Notes: generated by a model not told the origin, from the letters alone. A stretch of DNA of 64,000 nt from Lysinibacillus pinottii (GCF_024753545.1 NZ_JANTOO010000021.1:1-64000), one strand, 5' to 3'. Counted from the stretch's first letter, positions 26,489 to 36,624 are shown. A program made the numbers and translations.

Positions 26489-27058
26489 ATGATAAACCGT
26501 GTCGTATTAGTTGGAAGACTAACAAAAGATCCTGAGCTACGTTATACACCAAATGGAATTGCGTCTACAAGATTTACAGTTGCTGTGAATCGTGCATTCT
26601 CAAATCAACAAGGTGAACGTGAAGCTGATTTCATTAACTGTGTTGCATGGCGAAAACAGGCTGAAAACCTAGCGAACTTCATGCGAAAAGGAAGTTTAAT
26701 TGGGGTAGAAGGTCGTATCCAAACAGGCAGTTATGAAGGACAAGACGGTAAGCGAGTATATACAACAGACGTTGTGGCGGATAGCGTACAGTTTTTAGAA
26801 CCACGTAATGGTAGCGGTGCTCCTGCTCCTCAATACGGTGGTGGACAAACTTACGGTAATAACCAACCGTCCTATGGCGGTGGTCAACCACAGCAGCAGT
26901 TTGGTGGCGCTATGCCAGGACAGGGTTCCTATGGCGGCGATGCTTATCAGCAAAATCAACCACCTATGAATCAGCCAAACTATACACGTGTAGATGAGGA
27001 CCCATTTGCTAATAGCAAGGGACCGATAGAAGTATCTGAGGATGATCTTCCATTCTAA
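26489..27058 (+). CDS. ssb: Single-stranded DNA-binding protein SSB
   Basis: A 189-residue SsbA-type protein. The OB-fold DNA-binding domain occupies the first ~110 residues (INRVVLVGRLTKDPELRYT; FINCVAWRKQAENLANF). A Gly/Gln/Pro-rich flexible linker with tandem YGGGQ-type repeats follows, ending in the acidic tip DEDPFANSKGPIEVSEDDLPF, where DDLPF docks partner proteins. AAAGGAGG precedes the ATG. Confidence 0.97.
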   Translation: MINRVVLVGRLTKDPELRYTPNGIASTRFTVAVNRAFSNQQGEREADFINCVAWRKQAENLANFMRKGSLIGVEGRIQTGSYEGQDGKRVYTTDVVADSVQFLEPRNGSGAPAPQYGGGQTYGNNQPSYGGGQPQQQFGGAMPGQGSYGGDAYQQNQPPMNQPNYTRVDEDPFANSKGPIEVSEDDLPF

Positions 27059-27099
27059 TGCTTCAAGAATATTAAAAAAAGATAAGGAGGAGACACACT

Positions 27100-27336
27100 A
27101 TGGCACCACGTCGCGGAGGCCGCAAACGCCGTAAAGTTTGCTACTTCACTGCTAATAACATTACGCATATCGACTATAAAGATGTAGATTTATTAAAAAA
27201 ATTCATCTCTGAGCGCGGTAAAATTTTACCACGTCGCGTAACTGGCACTAGCGCTAAGTACCAACGTAAATTAACTTCAGCTATCAAAGTATCTCGTATC
27301 ATGGGATTACTTCCATTCGTAGCAGAAGATAAATAA
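27100..27336 (+). CDS. rpsR: Ribosomal protein bS18
   Basis: A 78-residue 30S protein pairing with S6. Contains the signature DYKDVDLLKKFISERGKILPRRVTG and ends in the typical ARxMGLLPF-type segment (SRIMGLLPFVAEDK). Third gene of the operon, after AAGGAGGAG. Confidence 0.97.
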   Translation: MAPRRGGRKRRKVCYFTANNITHIDYKDVDLLKKFISERGKILPRRVTGTSAKYQRKLTSAIKVSRIMGLLPFVAEDK

Positions 27337-27378
27337 GATTGATGACGTTAAGGTAATGGACCTTACATCAATTTTGAA

Positions 27379-27422
27379 AACCAGCATATTACGATATTCG
27401 TATCGGATATGCTGGTTTTTTT
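27379..27422 (+). terminator. Terminator after rpsR
   Basis: AACCAGCATAT (27379-27389) pairs with ATATGCTGGTT (27407-27417), with an inner CGATA/TATCG stem and a T-run. Confidence 0.9.
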
Positions 27423-27561
27423 TATCGAAAAATGAAGTAGAAGATTATTAGATAAAATTCTTAATAAAGCATATAGTGAGCTAAGCGTTTTTTGTTCAAT
27501 ACTATGAAAAAATGGTACAATAAAGGGTAGTAAGTTTGACTGAAAAAAAGGAAGGTTTTCA

Positions 27562-28503
27562 ATGCCGAATAATCAAACAAAAGCGCTTGTCCAAGGCTCG
27601 ATGATGGTTGCACTTTTTACAATATTAATGCTGATTTCCGCATATGTACCATTCGTTTTTATAGTAGCTTTAATATTCGCTCCACTACCGGTTGCTTGGT
27701 ATAGTGCAAATTACAAACGTTCCTCATCAATACTATTAGCAATAGTAGGCTGTTTTTTAACAAGTATAGCGACTGGAATGTCGATGTTACCATTTGCCTT
27801 TGTTTTAGGGTTACTGGGTGTCGTGATGGGTAACGCTATTTATCAGAAGAAGAGTAAGCTGTATTTATTTATGGCAACGGGGATTGCTAATCTAATCTCG
27901 ATGGCACTTGTTTATGTTGCCTATGTGAAATTTGCAGGGATTGATTTCATTAGCATAAGTTTAGAGATGACTCGCAAAAATTATGAGCAATCAAATGAAT
28001 TTGCGAAAAACGTAACAGGGCAAGTAGCGATAAAGCCCGAACAGCTCGAGGCTATGTTTAAAACGATCGAGCTGACAATGCCTGCAACAATAACAATGTT
28101 AGCATTTTTTGCTGCATTTATTATCATAGCGCTAAATTTACCAGCTTTAAAACGACTTGGTGTCGATGTTCCAAAATTTGCGCCATTTCAGAATATGCGC
28201 TTACCACGCTCTATTTTATGGTATTACATGATCGTTTTATGCATTAATTTATTCATGCGTCCAGAGGCTGGTTCAACACTAGATATTATCGTATTGAATG
28301 TTTCTTATATTTTATGGGTGCTGCTCATTCTACAAGGGATATCATTTATCCATTATTTCATTTCTAGAAAAGGGATGCCAAATGGTGTTAAATGGGTTGC
28401 TACCATATTAGCTATTCCATTATCATCCTTCATGATCTTACTAGGTATCGTTGATTTAGGTTTTGACGTACGTTCACTTGTAAAGGGGAAGACTAAAGAA
28501 TAA
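27562..28503 (+). CDS. yybS: YybS family membrane protein (DUF2232)
   Basis: A 313-residue integral membrane protein with about eight hydrophobic helices and a short cytoplasmic tail. It lies immediately upstream of gdpP, as yybS does in B. subtilis. DUF2232 proteins resemble the S-component/ECF fold, but their substrate is unknown. Start ATG after GGAAGG. Confidence 0.88.
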   Translation: MPNNQTKALVQGSMMVALFTILMLISAYVPFVFIVALIFAPLPVAWYSANYKRSSSILLAIVGCFLTSIATGMSMLPFAFVLGLLGVVMGNAIYQKKSKLYLFMATGIANLISMALVYVAYVKFAGIDFISISLEMTRKNYEQSNEFAKNVTGQVAIKPEQLEAMFKTIELTMPATITMLAFFAAFIIIALNLPALKRLGVDVPKFAPFQNMRLPRSILWYYMIVLCINLFMRPEAGSTLDIIVLNVSYILWVLLILQGISFIHYFISRKGMPNGVKWVATILAIPLSSFMILLGIVDLGFDVRSLVKGKTKE

Positions 28504-28516
28504 GGGGCTGATTGTA

Positions 28517-30487
28517 ATGGGAACTTTTAGAAAACGACCAATTCGCTATCCGCTTTTTGTTCTTTCCATTTTTGGAATTGTGACGTTCGTACTTCTATGT
28601 ATTTGGAATATCGGGATAGGTCTAGGTTATGGAATAGGTTTTGCTTTACTGATGGTCTACACATGGAAGGTGGAAAAGATTGCTTTTGAAGAAACTGAAA
28701 AGCATATAGAATCCATTTCATTCCGCATGAAAAAAGTAGGGGAAGAAGCATTGCTTGAAATGCCAATTGGAATACTGTTGGTAAACGAGCAATATGAAAT
28801 AGAATGGTCCAATCCATATATGCAAGGTATCTTAAATATGGAATCATTAGTAGGAGAGGGAATTGTTAATATTTCTGATGATATCTACGTACTAATGAAG
28901 ACTGAAGAAACAAATGAGGCTACAATTACATTACGTGATCGTAAATATCGTGTTTATTATAAAAAAGAGGAACGATTACTATACTTCTTTGATATTACTG
29001 AGCAGATTGCTATTGAGAAGCAATACTTTGCAGATCGTACAGTTATCGCTATTTTATTTGTTGATAATTATGATGAAATCACACAAGCCATGGATGACCA
29101 GCCGCGTAGTTTAACGAATACGATGGTTACTTCAATCGTCAATGAGTGGGCTGCTGAGCATGGTGTATTTGTAAAACGAATATCATCAGATCGTTTTTTA
29201 GCCGTATTAAACGAATCAATTTTAACAGAGCTTGAAAAGAAAAAATTTGCTATTTTAGATGTTATCCGAGAAAAAACAGCGCAAAAGAATTTATCTTTAA
29301 CATTAAGTATTGGTGTAGGAGCGGGTTCGTCCTCCCTAGTGGAGCTTGGTGAATTGGCACAATCAAGTCTGGATCTTGTATTAGGCCGTGGTGGTGACCA
29401 AGTCGCAATTAAGCAACCTACTGGAAAGCTTAAATTCTATGGTGGGAAAACCAATCCGGTTGAAAAGCGCACACGTGTTAGAGCGCGCGTCATCTCACAT
29501 GCATTACGTGATTTAATTCAAGATAGTGATCAAGTGTTTGTTATGGGACATAAAAGTCCTGATATGGACTCTATTGGTGCGTCTGTCGGTGTTCGGAAAA
29601 TGGCACAAATGAATGATGTAAAGGGCTATGTCATTATAAATTTTGATGAATTAAATGGTAGTGTTACACGTTTAATGAATGAAATAGAGAGTAAATCAGA
29701 TTTCTATGAAAACTTCCTAACACCAGAGGAAGCTGCTGGGAAAATGACTGAAAAATCTTTGCTTGTTATTGTGGATACACATAAACCTAATTTAGTTATT
29801 GATGCACACTTATTAAAGCTAGCTGAAAAGGTTGTTGTCATCGACCATCATCGTCGAAGTGAGGATTTTATTGAAAATCCAACACTTGTTTATATGGAAC
29901 CGTATGCCTCATCTACAGCTGAGCTTGTCACTGAGTTATTAGAATATCAGCCCAAGCGTGCAAAGATTAATATGCTAGAGGCTACTGCCCTACTAGCAGG
30001 TATTATTGTCGACACGAAAAGCTTTACACTTCGAACGGGAGCACGTACGTTTGAAGCAGCTTCGTATCTACGAACGAATGGAGCAGATACAGTATTAGTG
30101 CAACGTCTTTTAAAAGAAGATGTAGACACTTATATTGAACGATCCAAAATAGTGCAAACAGTTAAATTCGTTAAACCAGGAATTGCTGTGGCTGTAGGTG
30201 AGGAATCGAAAGTGTATGATTCTGTCTTAATTGCACAAACAGCAGATATTTTACTAACTATGAAGGATGTTGGTGCATCGTTTGTGATTGCACATCGGGC
30301 AGATGGAAAAATAGGAATTAGTGCCCGATCACTAGGCGAAGTCAATGTACAGCTTATTATGGAAAGACTTGGCGGTGGTGGCCATTTAACAAACGCCGCC
30401 TGCCAAATAGAAGCCAAAACCATTGATAACGTGAAAACACAATTAGAAGAGGCCATAGAAGAGGTCTTTGAAGGGAGTTCTGACTAA
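28517..30487 (+). CDS. gdpP: Cyclic di-AMP phosphodiesterase GdpP
   Basis: Hydrolyses c-di-AMP to pApA and so controls potassium and osmolyte uptake, cell-wall strength and beta-lactam tolerance. It has 656 residues: two N-terminal membrane helices, a PAS-like domain (about 75-150), a degenerate GGDEF domain whose signature is SSDRF, the DHH domain (GHKSPDMDSIGAS; VVDTHKP-type VIVDTHKP; IDHHRR) and a DHHA1 domain with RLGGGGHLTNAA. All metal-binding DHH motifs are present. Its stop overlaps the rplI start (TAATG). Confidence 0.95.
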   Translation: MGTFRKRPIRYPLFVLSIFGIVTFVLLCIWNIGIGLGYGIGFALLMVYTWKVEKIAFEETEKHIESISFRMKKVGEEALLEMPIGILLVNEQYEIEWSNPYMQGILNMESLVGEGIVNISDDIYVLMKTEETNEATITLRDRKYRVYYKKEERLLYFFDITEQIAIEKQYFADRTVIAILFVDNYDEITQAMDDQPRSLTNTMVTSIVNEWAAEHGVFVKRISSDRFLAVLNESILTELEKKKFAILDVIREKTAQKNLSLTLSIGVGAGSSSLVELGELAQSSLDLVLGRGGDQVAIKQPTGKLKFYGGKTNPVEKRTRVRARVISHALRDLIQDSDQVFVMGHKSPDMDSIGASVGVRKMAQMNDVKGYVIINFDELNGSVTRLMNEIESKSDFYENFLTPEEAAGKMTEKSLLVIVDTHKPNLVIDAHLLKLAEKVVVIDHHRRSEDFIENPTLVYMEPYASSTAELVTELLEYQPKRAKINMLEATALLAGIIVDTKSFTLRTGARTFEAASYLRTNGADTVLVQRLLKEDVDTYIERSKIVQTVKFVKPGIAVAVGEESKVYDSVLIAQTADILLTMKDVGASFVIAHRADGKIGISARSLGEVNVQLIMERLGGGGHLTNAACQIEAKTIDNVKTQLEEAIEEVFEGSSD

Positions 30488-30933
30488 TGAAAGTAGTATT
30501 TTTAAAAGACGTTAAAGGAAAAGGAAAAAAAGGTGAGATTAAAAACGTAGCAGATGGTTACGCACAAAATTTCTTAATTAAAAATGGTTATGCAGCAGAG
30601 GCAAACGCTCAAGCTCTAAGTCAATTAGATGGTCAGAAAAAATTAGAGGCAAAAAATGCGGCTGCCGAACTAGCAGAAGCACAAGCGTTAAAGGAAAAAT
30701 TAGAAACATTAACAGTTGAGCTAAAAGCAAAGTCTGGTGAAGGTGGCCGTCTATTTGGTTCAGTGTCTACAAAGCAAATTGCAGATGCCTTACAAAAAGT
30801 GCATGGCATTAAAATTGATAAACGTAAAATGACTTTGAATGACGGGATTCGTGCACTGGGCTTTACAAATGTTCCTGTAAAACTACATCATGAAGTAACT
30901 GCTACATTAAAAGTACATGTAACGGAAGAATAA
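30487..30933 (+). CDS. rplI: Ribosomal protein bL9
   Basis: A 148-residue 50S protein. The N-terminal domain reads MKVVFLKDVKGKGKKGEIKNV. A long central helix (about 40-75) and a C-terminal rRNA-binding domain (FGSVSTKQIADAL) follow. Start overlaps the gdpP stop by one base, so it is translationally coupled. Confidence 0.97.
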   Translation: MKVVFLKDVKGKGKKGEIKNVADGYAQNFLIKNGYAAEANAQALSQLDGQKKLEAKNAAAELAEAQALKEKLETLTVELKAKSGEGGRLFGSVSTKQIADALQKVHGIKIDKRKMTLNDGIRALGFTNVPVKLHHEVTATLKVHVTEE

Positions 30934-30946
30934 GGAGCGACGATCC

Positions 30947-32308
30947 ATGAACGAACCGATGATGGACCGCGTTCCACCGCATAACCGGGAGGCGGAGCAA
31001 TCGGTTATCGGTGCTATTTTCCTTGAGCCACAATCTTTAATCACGGCATCGGAAATTTTATTGGCAGATGATTTTTATTTAAATGCCCATAAGAAAATTT
31101 TTGAAACAATGCTGCGGTTAAGTGATCAAGGGAAAGCAATAGATGTTGTAACAGTTACGGAAGAATTATCAGCTAAAAAAGAGATTGAAGACGTTGGCGG
31201 GCTATCCTATTTACTAGAGCTCGCCAATGCTGTCCCTACAGCTGCCAATGTCGCTCACTATGCCAAAATCGTTGAGGAAAAGGCACTGTTACGTCGATTG
31301 ATTCGTGTTGCTACTAAAATTGTTGAAGATGGCTACACACGAGAAGACGAAGTAGAGGCATTACTAGGCGAAGCAGAGAAAAAAATGATGGAGGTTGCTA
31401 ATCGGAAGAATGCTGGGGACTTTAAGCATGTGAAAGACGTGCTAGTGGAAACTTTCGATAACATAGAGCAGCTTCAATCGCAAAAGGGAGATGTAACGGG
31501 TATACCGACAGGCTTCCGTGATTTAGATAACATTACTGCTGGCTTCCAACGCAACGATTTAATTATTGTAGCTGCCCGCCCATCCGTAGGGAAAACTGCC
31601 TTTGCATTGAATGTTGCGCAAAGCGTTGCCGTACAGGCAAGAGAAAATGTTGCCATCTTCTCTTTAGAGATGGGTGCAGAGCAACTTGTCATGCGTATGC
31701 TTTGTGCAGAAGGAAATATTGATGCACAAGTTTTACGTACAGGTGCTTTAACTACGGAAGATTGGGGTAAACTAACTATGGCAATGGGTAGTTTATCGAA
31801 TTCGGGGATTTTTATTGATGATACACCAGGTGTTCGCATTAATGAAATTCGTGCAAAATGTCGACGTTTAGCACAGGAAAATGGGCTTGGAATGATCCTT
31901 ATTGATTATTTACAGCTTATTCAAGGTAGCGGGAAACCAGGGGAAAACCGTCAGCAAGAGGTATCGGAGATTTCACGATCGTTAAAAGGACTAGCACGTG
32001 AATTAAAGGTACCTGTTATTGCCCTATCACAGCTATCTCGTGGAGTTGAGCAACGACAAGATAAACGTCCGATGATGAGTGACTTACGTGAATCGGGAAG
32101 TATTGAGCAAGATGCAGATATTGTAGCCTTTTTATACCGTGATGACTATTACGATAAAGAGTCTGAAAGTAAAAATATGATCGAAATTATTATTGCAAAG
32201 CAACGTAACGGTCCAACGGGGACAGTTACACTTGCCTTTAAAAAAGAGTTCAATAAATTCATTAATGTGGATTGGTCACAAATGCCACCGCCACCGCCAC
32301 GTGATTAG
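30947..32308 (+). CDS. dnaC: Replicative DNA helicase (DnaB-type, named DnaC in Bacillus)
   Basis: Hexameric 5'-3' helicase at the fork, 453 residues. N-terminal primase-interaction domain (PHNREAEQSVIGAIFLE), then the RecA-like domain with Walker A ARPSVGKTAFALN, Walker B ILIDYLQLI and the SLEMGAEQL motif. No intein. It ends in a Pro-rich tail. Operon with rplI. Confidence 0.97.
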   Translation: MNEPMMDRVPPHNREAEQSVIGAIFLEPQSLITASEILLADDFYLNAHKKIFETMLRLSDQGKAIDVVTVTEELSAKKEIEDVGGLSYLLELANAVPTAANVAHYAKIVEEKALLRRLIRVATKIVEDGYTREDEVEALLGEAEKKMMEVANRKNAGDFKHVKDVLVETFDNIEQLQSQKGDVTGIPTGFRDLDNITAGFQRNDLIIVAARPSVGKTAFALNVAQSVAVQARENVAIFSLEMGAEQLVMRMLCAEGNIDAQVLRTGALTTEDWGKLTMAMGSLSNSGIFIDDTPGVRINEIRAKCRRLAQENGLGMILIDYLQLIQGSGKPGENRQQEVSEISRSLKGLARELKVPVIALSQLSRGVEQRQDKRPMMSDLRESGSIEQDADIVAFLYRDDYYDKESESKNMIEIIIAKQRNGPTGTVTLAFKKEFNKFINVDWSQMPPPPPRD

Positions 32309-32403
32309 TCATGTTGCTCGTCATTCAGATAAATTGCCTTTTCAAATTAACCTTAGACTGAATTAATCTGAATGTTCGATAATATTCATACCATTCTGTT
32401 ATT

Positions 32404-32454
32404 AAACACGAACGTTAAATCAGATTTTTTGATTTTATGTTCGTGTTTTTTCAC
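32404..32454 (+). terminator. Terminator after dnaC
   Basis: AACACGAAC (about 32405-32413) pairs with GTTCGTGTT (about 32440-32448), with an inner AAATCA/TGATTT stem and TTTTTT. Confidence 0.85.
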
Positions 32455-32544
32455 TGTTTTTTATTGACGAGGTGTTTCTATCATTGTTACAATGGTTGAG
32501 GCTTAAAAATTGAGATACACAGGTATCTAACGGAGGTGCTGATT

Positions 32545-33834
32545 ATGACATCAGTAGTAGTTGTAGGAACACAGTGGGGAGACGAAGGAAAAGGTAAAAT
32601 TACAGATTTCCTTTCGCAAAAAGCCGATGCAATCGCTCGTTTTGCAGGTGGAGATAATGCAGGACATACTATTAAAATTGATGGTGAAACATATAAACTT
32701 CATTTAATTCCATCAGGTATCTTCTATAAAGAAAAAACTTCAGTTATTGGTAATGGATTAGTTGTCAATCCAAAATCATTAGTAACAGAACTAAAAGGCT
32801 TACAAGAGCGTGGCATAAATACAGATAATTTACGTATTTCTAATCGTGCGCATGTGATTTTGCCTTATCATATCAAGCAAGATATTGCGGATGAAGAAAG
32901 CCGCGGTGATAATAAGATCGGAACAACTTGTAAAGGAATCGGACCATGTTATCAAGATAAAGTAGCTCGTATTGGTATCCGTATGGCTGATTTACTTGAT
33001 AAGGATATTTTTGAAGAAAAACTACGTCATAATTTAGCCATTAAAAATAAATTGTTCGAGAAATTCTATGAAGTTGAAGGTCTTACTTTTGAAGAAATTT
33101 TTGAGGAATACTATGGCTATGGCCAAGAAATTGCAAAATATGTGACAGATACATCTAAAATTTTGAATGATGTACTTGATGAGGGCGGTAAAGTATTATT
33201 CGAAGGCGCACAAGGGATTTTACTTGATGTCGATCAAGGTACGTATCCCTATGTTACATCTTCAAATCCTGTAGCAGGTGGTGTAGCGATTGGTGCTGGT
33301 GTTGGTCCTTCACGTGTAACAAGTGTTATTGGGGTATCTAAAGCTTATACATCTCGTGTAGGTGATGGTCCATTCCCTACTGAATTATTTGATGAAGTAG
33401 GTCAGCAAATTCGTGAAGTTGGTCGAGAATATGGTACAACAACAGGCCGTCCACGCCGTGTAGGTTGGTTCGATACTGTAGTTGTTCGTCACTCACGCCG
33501 CGTAAGTGGTATTACACATCTGGCACTTAACTCAATTGATGTTTTATCTGGTTTAGAGACAGTAAAAATCTGTACTGCCTATAACTATAAAGGTGAAACG
33601 ATTACAGAGTACCCAGCAAACCTTCATATTATTGAACAATGTGAACCAATTTATGAAGAGCTTCCAGGCTGGTCTGAGGATGTAACAGCATGCCGTACTT
33701 TAGAAGAGCTACCTGAAAATGCAAGACGCTATGTAGAGCGTGTTAGCGAATTAACAGGTATTCAAATCGCTACTTTCTCAGTTGGACCTGCTCGTGAGCA
33801 AACAAACGTTTTAGTAGATGTTTGGGAAGCATAA
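32545..33834 (+). CDS. purA: Adenylosuccinate synthetase
   Basis: Condenses IMP and aspartate with GTP to adenylosuccinate, the first committed step to AMP. It has 429 residues. The P-loop-like start is VVVGTQWGDEGKGK, the IMP loop GDNAGHTI, and the C-terminal signature GPAREQTNVL. I use ATG 32545, which has CGGAGGTG 7 nt upstream; a GTG start would fall within that site. Confidence 0.97.
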   Translation: MTSVVVVGTQWGDEGKGKITDFLSQKADAIARFAGGDNAGHTIKIDGETYKLHLIPSGIFYKEKTSVIGNGLVVNPKSLVTELKGLQERGINTDNLRISNRAHVILPYHIKQDIADEESRGDNKIGTTCKGIGPCYQDKVARIGIRMADLLDKDIFEEKLRHNLAIKNKLFEKFYEVEGLTFEEIFEEYYGYGQEIAKYVTDTSKILNDVLDEGGKVLFEGAQGILLDVDQGTYPYVTSSNPVAGGVAIGAGVGPSRVTSVIGVSKAYTSRVGDGPFPTELFDEVGQQIREVGREYGTTTGRPRRVGWFDTVVVRHSRRVSGITHLALNSIDVLSGLETVKICTAYNYKGETITEYPANLHIIEQCEPIYEELPGWSEDVTACRTLEELPENARRYVERVSELTGIQIATFSVGPAREQTNVLVDVWEA

Positions 33835-33848
33835 TTAAATAAAAACAA

Positions 33849-33884
33849 TAAAAAGGGCGTGCCGTATATGGTACGCCCTTTTCT
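33849..33884. terminator. Bidirectional terminator between purA and the YitT-family gene
   Basis: AAGGGCGTGCC pairs with GGTACGCCCTT, with an A-run on the left and a T-run on the right. It can serve both convergent genes. Confidence 0.88.
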
Positions 33885-34783
33885 TAGTGAATATCCTTCT
33901 TTTTAAAGCGACCACCTTTTACCTCTGCAATATTACCAATGGCTAAAAATGCATTGTCATCAATATCCGCAACAATTGTTTTCAGTTTGGATTCTTCTAA
34001 ACGAGTAATGACAGTAAAGATGACCTTTTTATCATTTCCTGTATAAGCCCCTTCACCGTGAAGAAACGTCACACCACGGCCAAGTCGATCCATGATGGTT
34101 TGTCCAATTTCATCAATAGCATCACTTATGATATAAACTGATTTAGATTCTTCCAAACCTTGAATGACAATATCAATCATTTTATAAGCAATATAGTAAG
34201 CAATGATGGAGTACATGGCTTGTTCCCAGTTAAATACAAATCCAGCCACTGCAAAAATAATGATGTTGAAGAACATTATTATTTCCCCAACTGAAAAAGG
34301 AGTCTTACTATTAAATAAAATAGCCAATATTTCAGTTCCATCTAAAGAACCGCCATAACGGATGACAATACCGACACCAACTCCTAAAATCATTCCACCA
34401 AAAACTGTAGCCAATAATGTGTCTTCCGTAAATGGATGTAGGTTATGTAAGGCAAGTGTTGCTGTAGAGAGTACTGTAATACCTAGACCTGTAGACAGTG
34501 CAAAGGTTTTACCAATTTGTTTATAGCCTAAAAAAATAAAAGGTAAGTTTAAAATGAAGATGAAAATACCAAGGGGTAAATGTAATAAATGAGATGTAAT
34601 AATGGAAACACCTACAATGCCTCCATCCATAATATGGTTGGGTACTAAAAATAACTCTAAGCCCAAAGCCATAATGATTGCACCTAACGATACCATAATA
34701 ATTCTTAGCAATGTTTTACACATGTTACTTTTCTGATGCCGCAACATTTTAGTTGCCATATCAGAGGTCTGTGAATCACTCAA
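33884..34783 (-). CDS. YitT family membrane protein (DUF161/DUF2179)
   Basis: A 299-residue protein with five or six membrane helices, characteristic LVPNHIMDGGIVGVSII and IRYGGSLDGTEILA motifs, and a C-terminal cytoplasmic DUF2179 domain (GRGVTFLHGEGAYTGNDKKVIFTVI). Members are widespread in Bacillus; function unproven. It starts at TTG with a GGAG 9 nt upstream. A 28-residue N-terminal extension precedes the first helix. Confidence 0.88.
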   Translation of the reverse strand: MSDSQTSDMATKMLRHQKSNMCKTLLRIIMVSLGAIIMALGLELFLVPNHIMDGGIVGVSIITSHLLHLPLGIFIFILNLPFIFLGYKQIGKTFALSTGLGITVLSTATLALHNLHPFTEDTLLATVFGGMILGVGVGIVIRYGGSLDGTEILAILFNSKTPFSVGEIIMFFNIIIFAVAGFVFNWEQAMYSIIAYYIAYKMIDIVIQGLEESKSVYIISDAIDEIGQTIMDRLGRGVTFLHGEGAYTGNDKKVIFTVITRLEESKLKTIVADIDDNAFLAIGNIAEVKGGRFKKKDIH

Positions 34784-35145
34784 TTTAATCGCTCCAATCC
34801 ATAATGTGCCTTCTTTTATATTTTATCGGAATATTAAAAAAGTAAAAAGTATTATGCCTAAATTCACTTGAAAATAACAAAAGAATACTATACCAATGGC
34901 AAAGTATATGGTTATTCATAAAACAAATAACATTGTTCAACACCCATTTAATGAATAAAAATACAGTATTTATCAACTATATAAAATATTTTCTATGTAA
35001 CAATTAGTAGATAAATAATACATTTACATTACAAAAGAGTGAAATCATTCAAACGCTTTTTTCTTTATGGTACATTATAAGGGTGCAAAAAATCCTTGTG
35101 GGTAAATCATCCTACCACAGGGGAAAGTTGGAAGGGGCTTTATTG
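34784..35145. promoter_or_regulatory. Leader region of the M23 peptidase gene with WalR-like box and hairpin
   Basis: A 362-nt gap. On the minus strand 35033-35017 reads TGTAAT-GTAAA-TGTATT, one mismatch from the WalR consensus TGTWAH-N5-TGTWAH. Further down, CCTTGTGGGTA (from about 35092) can pair with TACCACAGGG (ending about 35122) to form a leader hairpin before the ribosome site. The remainder is AT-rich and featureless. Confidence 0.4.
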
Positions 35146-36609
35146 ATGAATTCGTTTTGGAATAAAAAAGAAGAAAACAATAGATTCACCTACAATTTTT
35201 CTTCTTTCAAAAAGGTTTCGATTATAGCAGTTTTAATGACGAGCCTAACGATAAATATGGGTTTTGCTAAAGAACATACGAAAGAAAATTTAAATAAAAT
35301 ATACCACGTCTATGTGGGAGAAGACTATATTGGTGCAGTATCTAACGAGAATGCTATTCAAGAAATTATTACATCAAAAGAAAAAGAAGCGAGTCAGCAA
35401 TTCAAAGAATTATCAATTGATGCTCGCTCATCTGTCAAAATAATCCCGGAACAAGTTTTTACGAATGAAACAAAAGATGCAGAAACATTATCAAAACTTA
35501 AGCAATCATTAGTAGCAAAATCCGATGCTTTTACATTACTAGTAAATCATAAGCCAGTCGTATCATTAAAAAATACAGAGGCCTATGAAAAAACAGTTCA
35601 ATTGTTGAAGCTACAATATATTTCTCAGCAAGAGTTAGATAAATTAACGAAAAACCAGCAATCTACCATTAATTTGCCAGAATTACAAGCAGGTGAATCA
35701 CGACTTTTAGATATTTCGTTTAAACAGGAAGTTTCAGGGATATCACAAAAAGTTACACCGACTCAAATCTTAACACCTGAGCAAGCTGTAAACTATTTAA
35801 TGACCGGCTTCCTTGAACAAGATAGCTATAAAATTCAATCAGGCGATGTATTAGGTTCTGTTGCCAAAAAGCATAATCTAACGACAAGTGAGCTTCTAGC
35901 TTTAAACCCAGATGTAACAGTTGAAACTGTTTTACAAGTTGGGCAGGAATTAAATGTAACGGTGGCTAAGCCATTTGTAAATCTTGAGGTTAAAAAGAAA
36001 AAGAAAGTAGCAGATGTAATTCCATTCAAAAAAGTAGTGGAAGAAGATCCTACCATGTATAAAGGTGAAAAGGTCGTCAAGCAAGAAGGCGCTAACGGTA
36101 AAAAAGAAACAACATACGCTTTAACATCTGAAAATGGTAAACAAACATCAAAAGTAGCATTAGAAGAAACTATTGTCCAAGAGCCAGTGGATCAAATTGA
36201 AGTAGTAGGGACAAAGGTAATCTCTTCACGTGGAACAGGAGAATTTTCATGGCCAGCAGTAGGAGGCTATATCTCAAGTGGTATGGGTGAACGTTGGGGC
36301 GCCTTCCACCGTGGAATCGATATCGCTCGTCCAAGTAACTATAATATTTTGGCTGCTGATAATGGTGTAGTTAGTGCAGCTGGTACGTCTGGTACCTATG
36401 GTAATCGCATTGTTATTAATCACAATAATGGCTATACAACACTATATGGACATCTATCTTCTATTAATGTTGAAGTGGGACAAGTAGTGGAAAAGGGCTC
36501 TGTTATTGGTATTATGGGTTCTACTGGAAATTCGACAGGCACACATTTACACTTTGAAGTTGAAAAGAACGGTTCATTAGTTAACCCGTTATCATATGTA
36601 GGTCGATAA
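35146..36609 (+). CDS. LysM-G5-M23 cell-wall endopeptidase
   Basis: An exported 487-residue peptidoglycan hydrolase. The N-terminus has a basic segment and a hydrophobic signal region (VSIIAVLMTSLTINMGFA). An unassigned domain is followed by a LysM (YKIQSGDVLGSVAKKHNLTTSELL, about 225-268), a G5 domain (about 275-355) and an M23 peptidase domain whose zinc motifs HRGID and HLHFE are intact. ATG 35146 has GAAGGGG upstream; a longer frame is open but lacks a ribosome site. It stands just upstream of walR, the master regulator of such hydrolases. Confidence 0.9.
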   Translation: MNSFWNKKEENNRFTYNFSSFKKVSIIAVLMTSLTINMGFAKEHTKENLNKIYHVYVGEDYIGAVSNENAIQEIITSKEKEASQQFKELSIDARSSVKIIPEQVFTNETKDAETLSKLKQSLVAKSDAFTLLVNHKPVVSLKNTEAYEKTVQLLKLQYISQQELDKLTKNQQSTINLPELQAGESRLLDISFKQEVSGISQKVTPTQILTPEQAVNYLMTGFLEQDSYKIQSGDVLGSVAKKHNLTTSELLALNPDVTVETVLQVGQELNVTVAKPFVNLEVKKKKKVADVIPFKKVVEEDPTMYKGEKVVKQEGANGKKETTYALTSENGKQTSKVALEETIVQEPVDQIEVVGTKVISSRGTGEFSWPAVGGYISSGMGERWGAFHRGIDIARPSNYNILAADNGVVSAAGTSGTYGNRIVINHNNGYTTLYGHLSSINVEVGQVVEKGSVIGIMGSTGNSTGTHLHFEVEKNGSLVNPLSYVGR

Positions 36610-36624
36610 ACATTTTGAATAGTA

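Noticed and set aside
28527..28847. Minus-strand ORF opposite gdpP
   Set aside because: Lies entirely antisense to the conserved membrane/PAS part of GdpP and has no ribosome site.
35083..35145. Cyclic di-AMP riboswitch before the M23 gene
   Set aside because: A leader hairpin exists, but I could not recognise the conserved ydaO-type core, and the gap is short.
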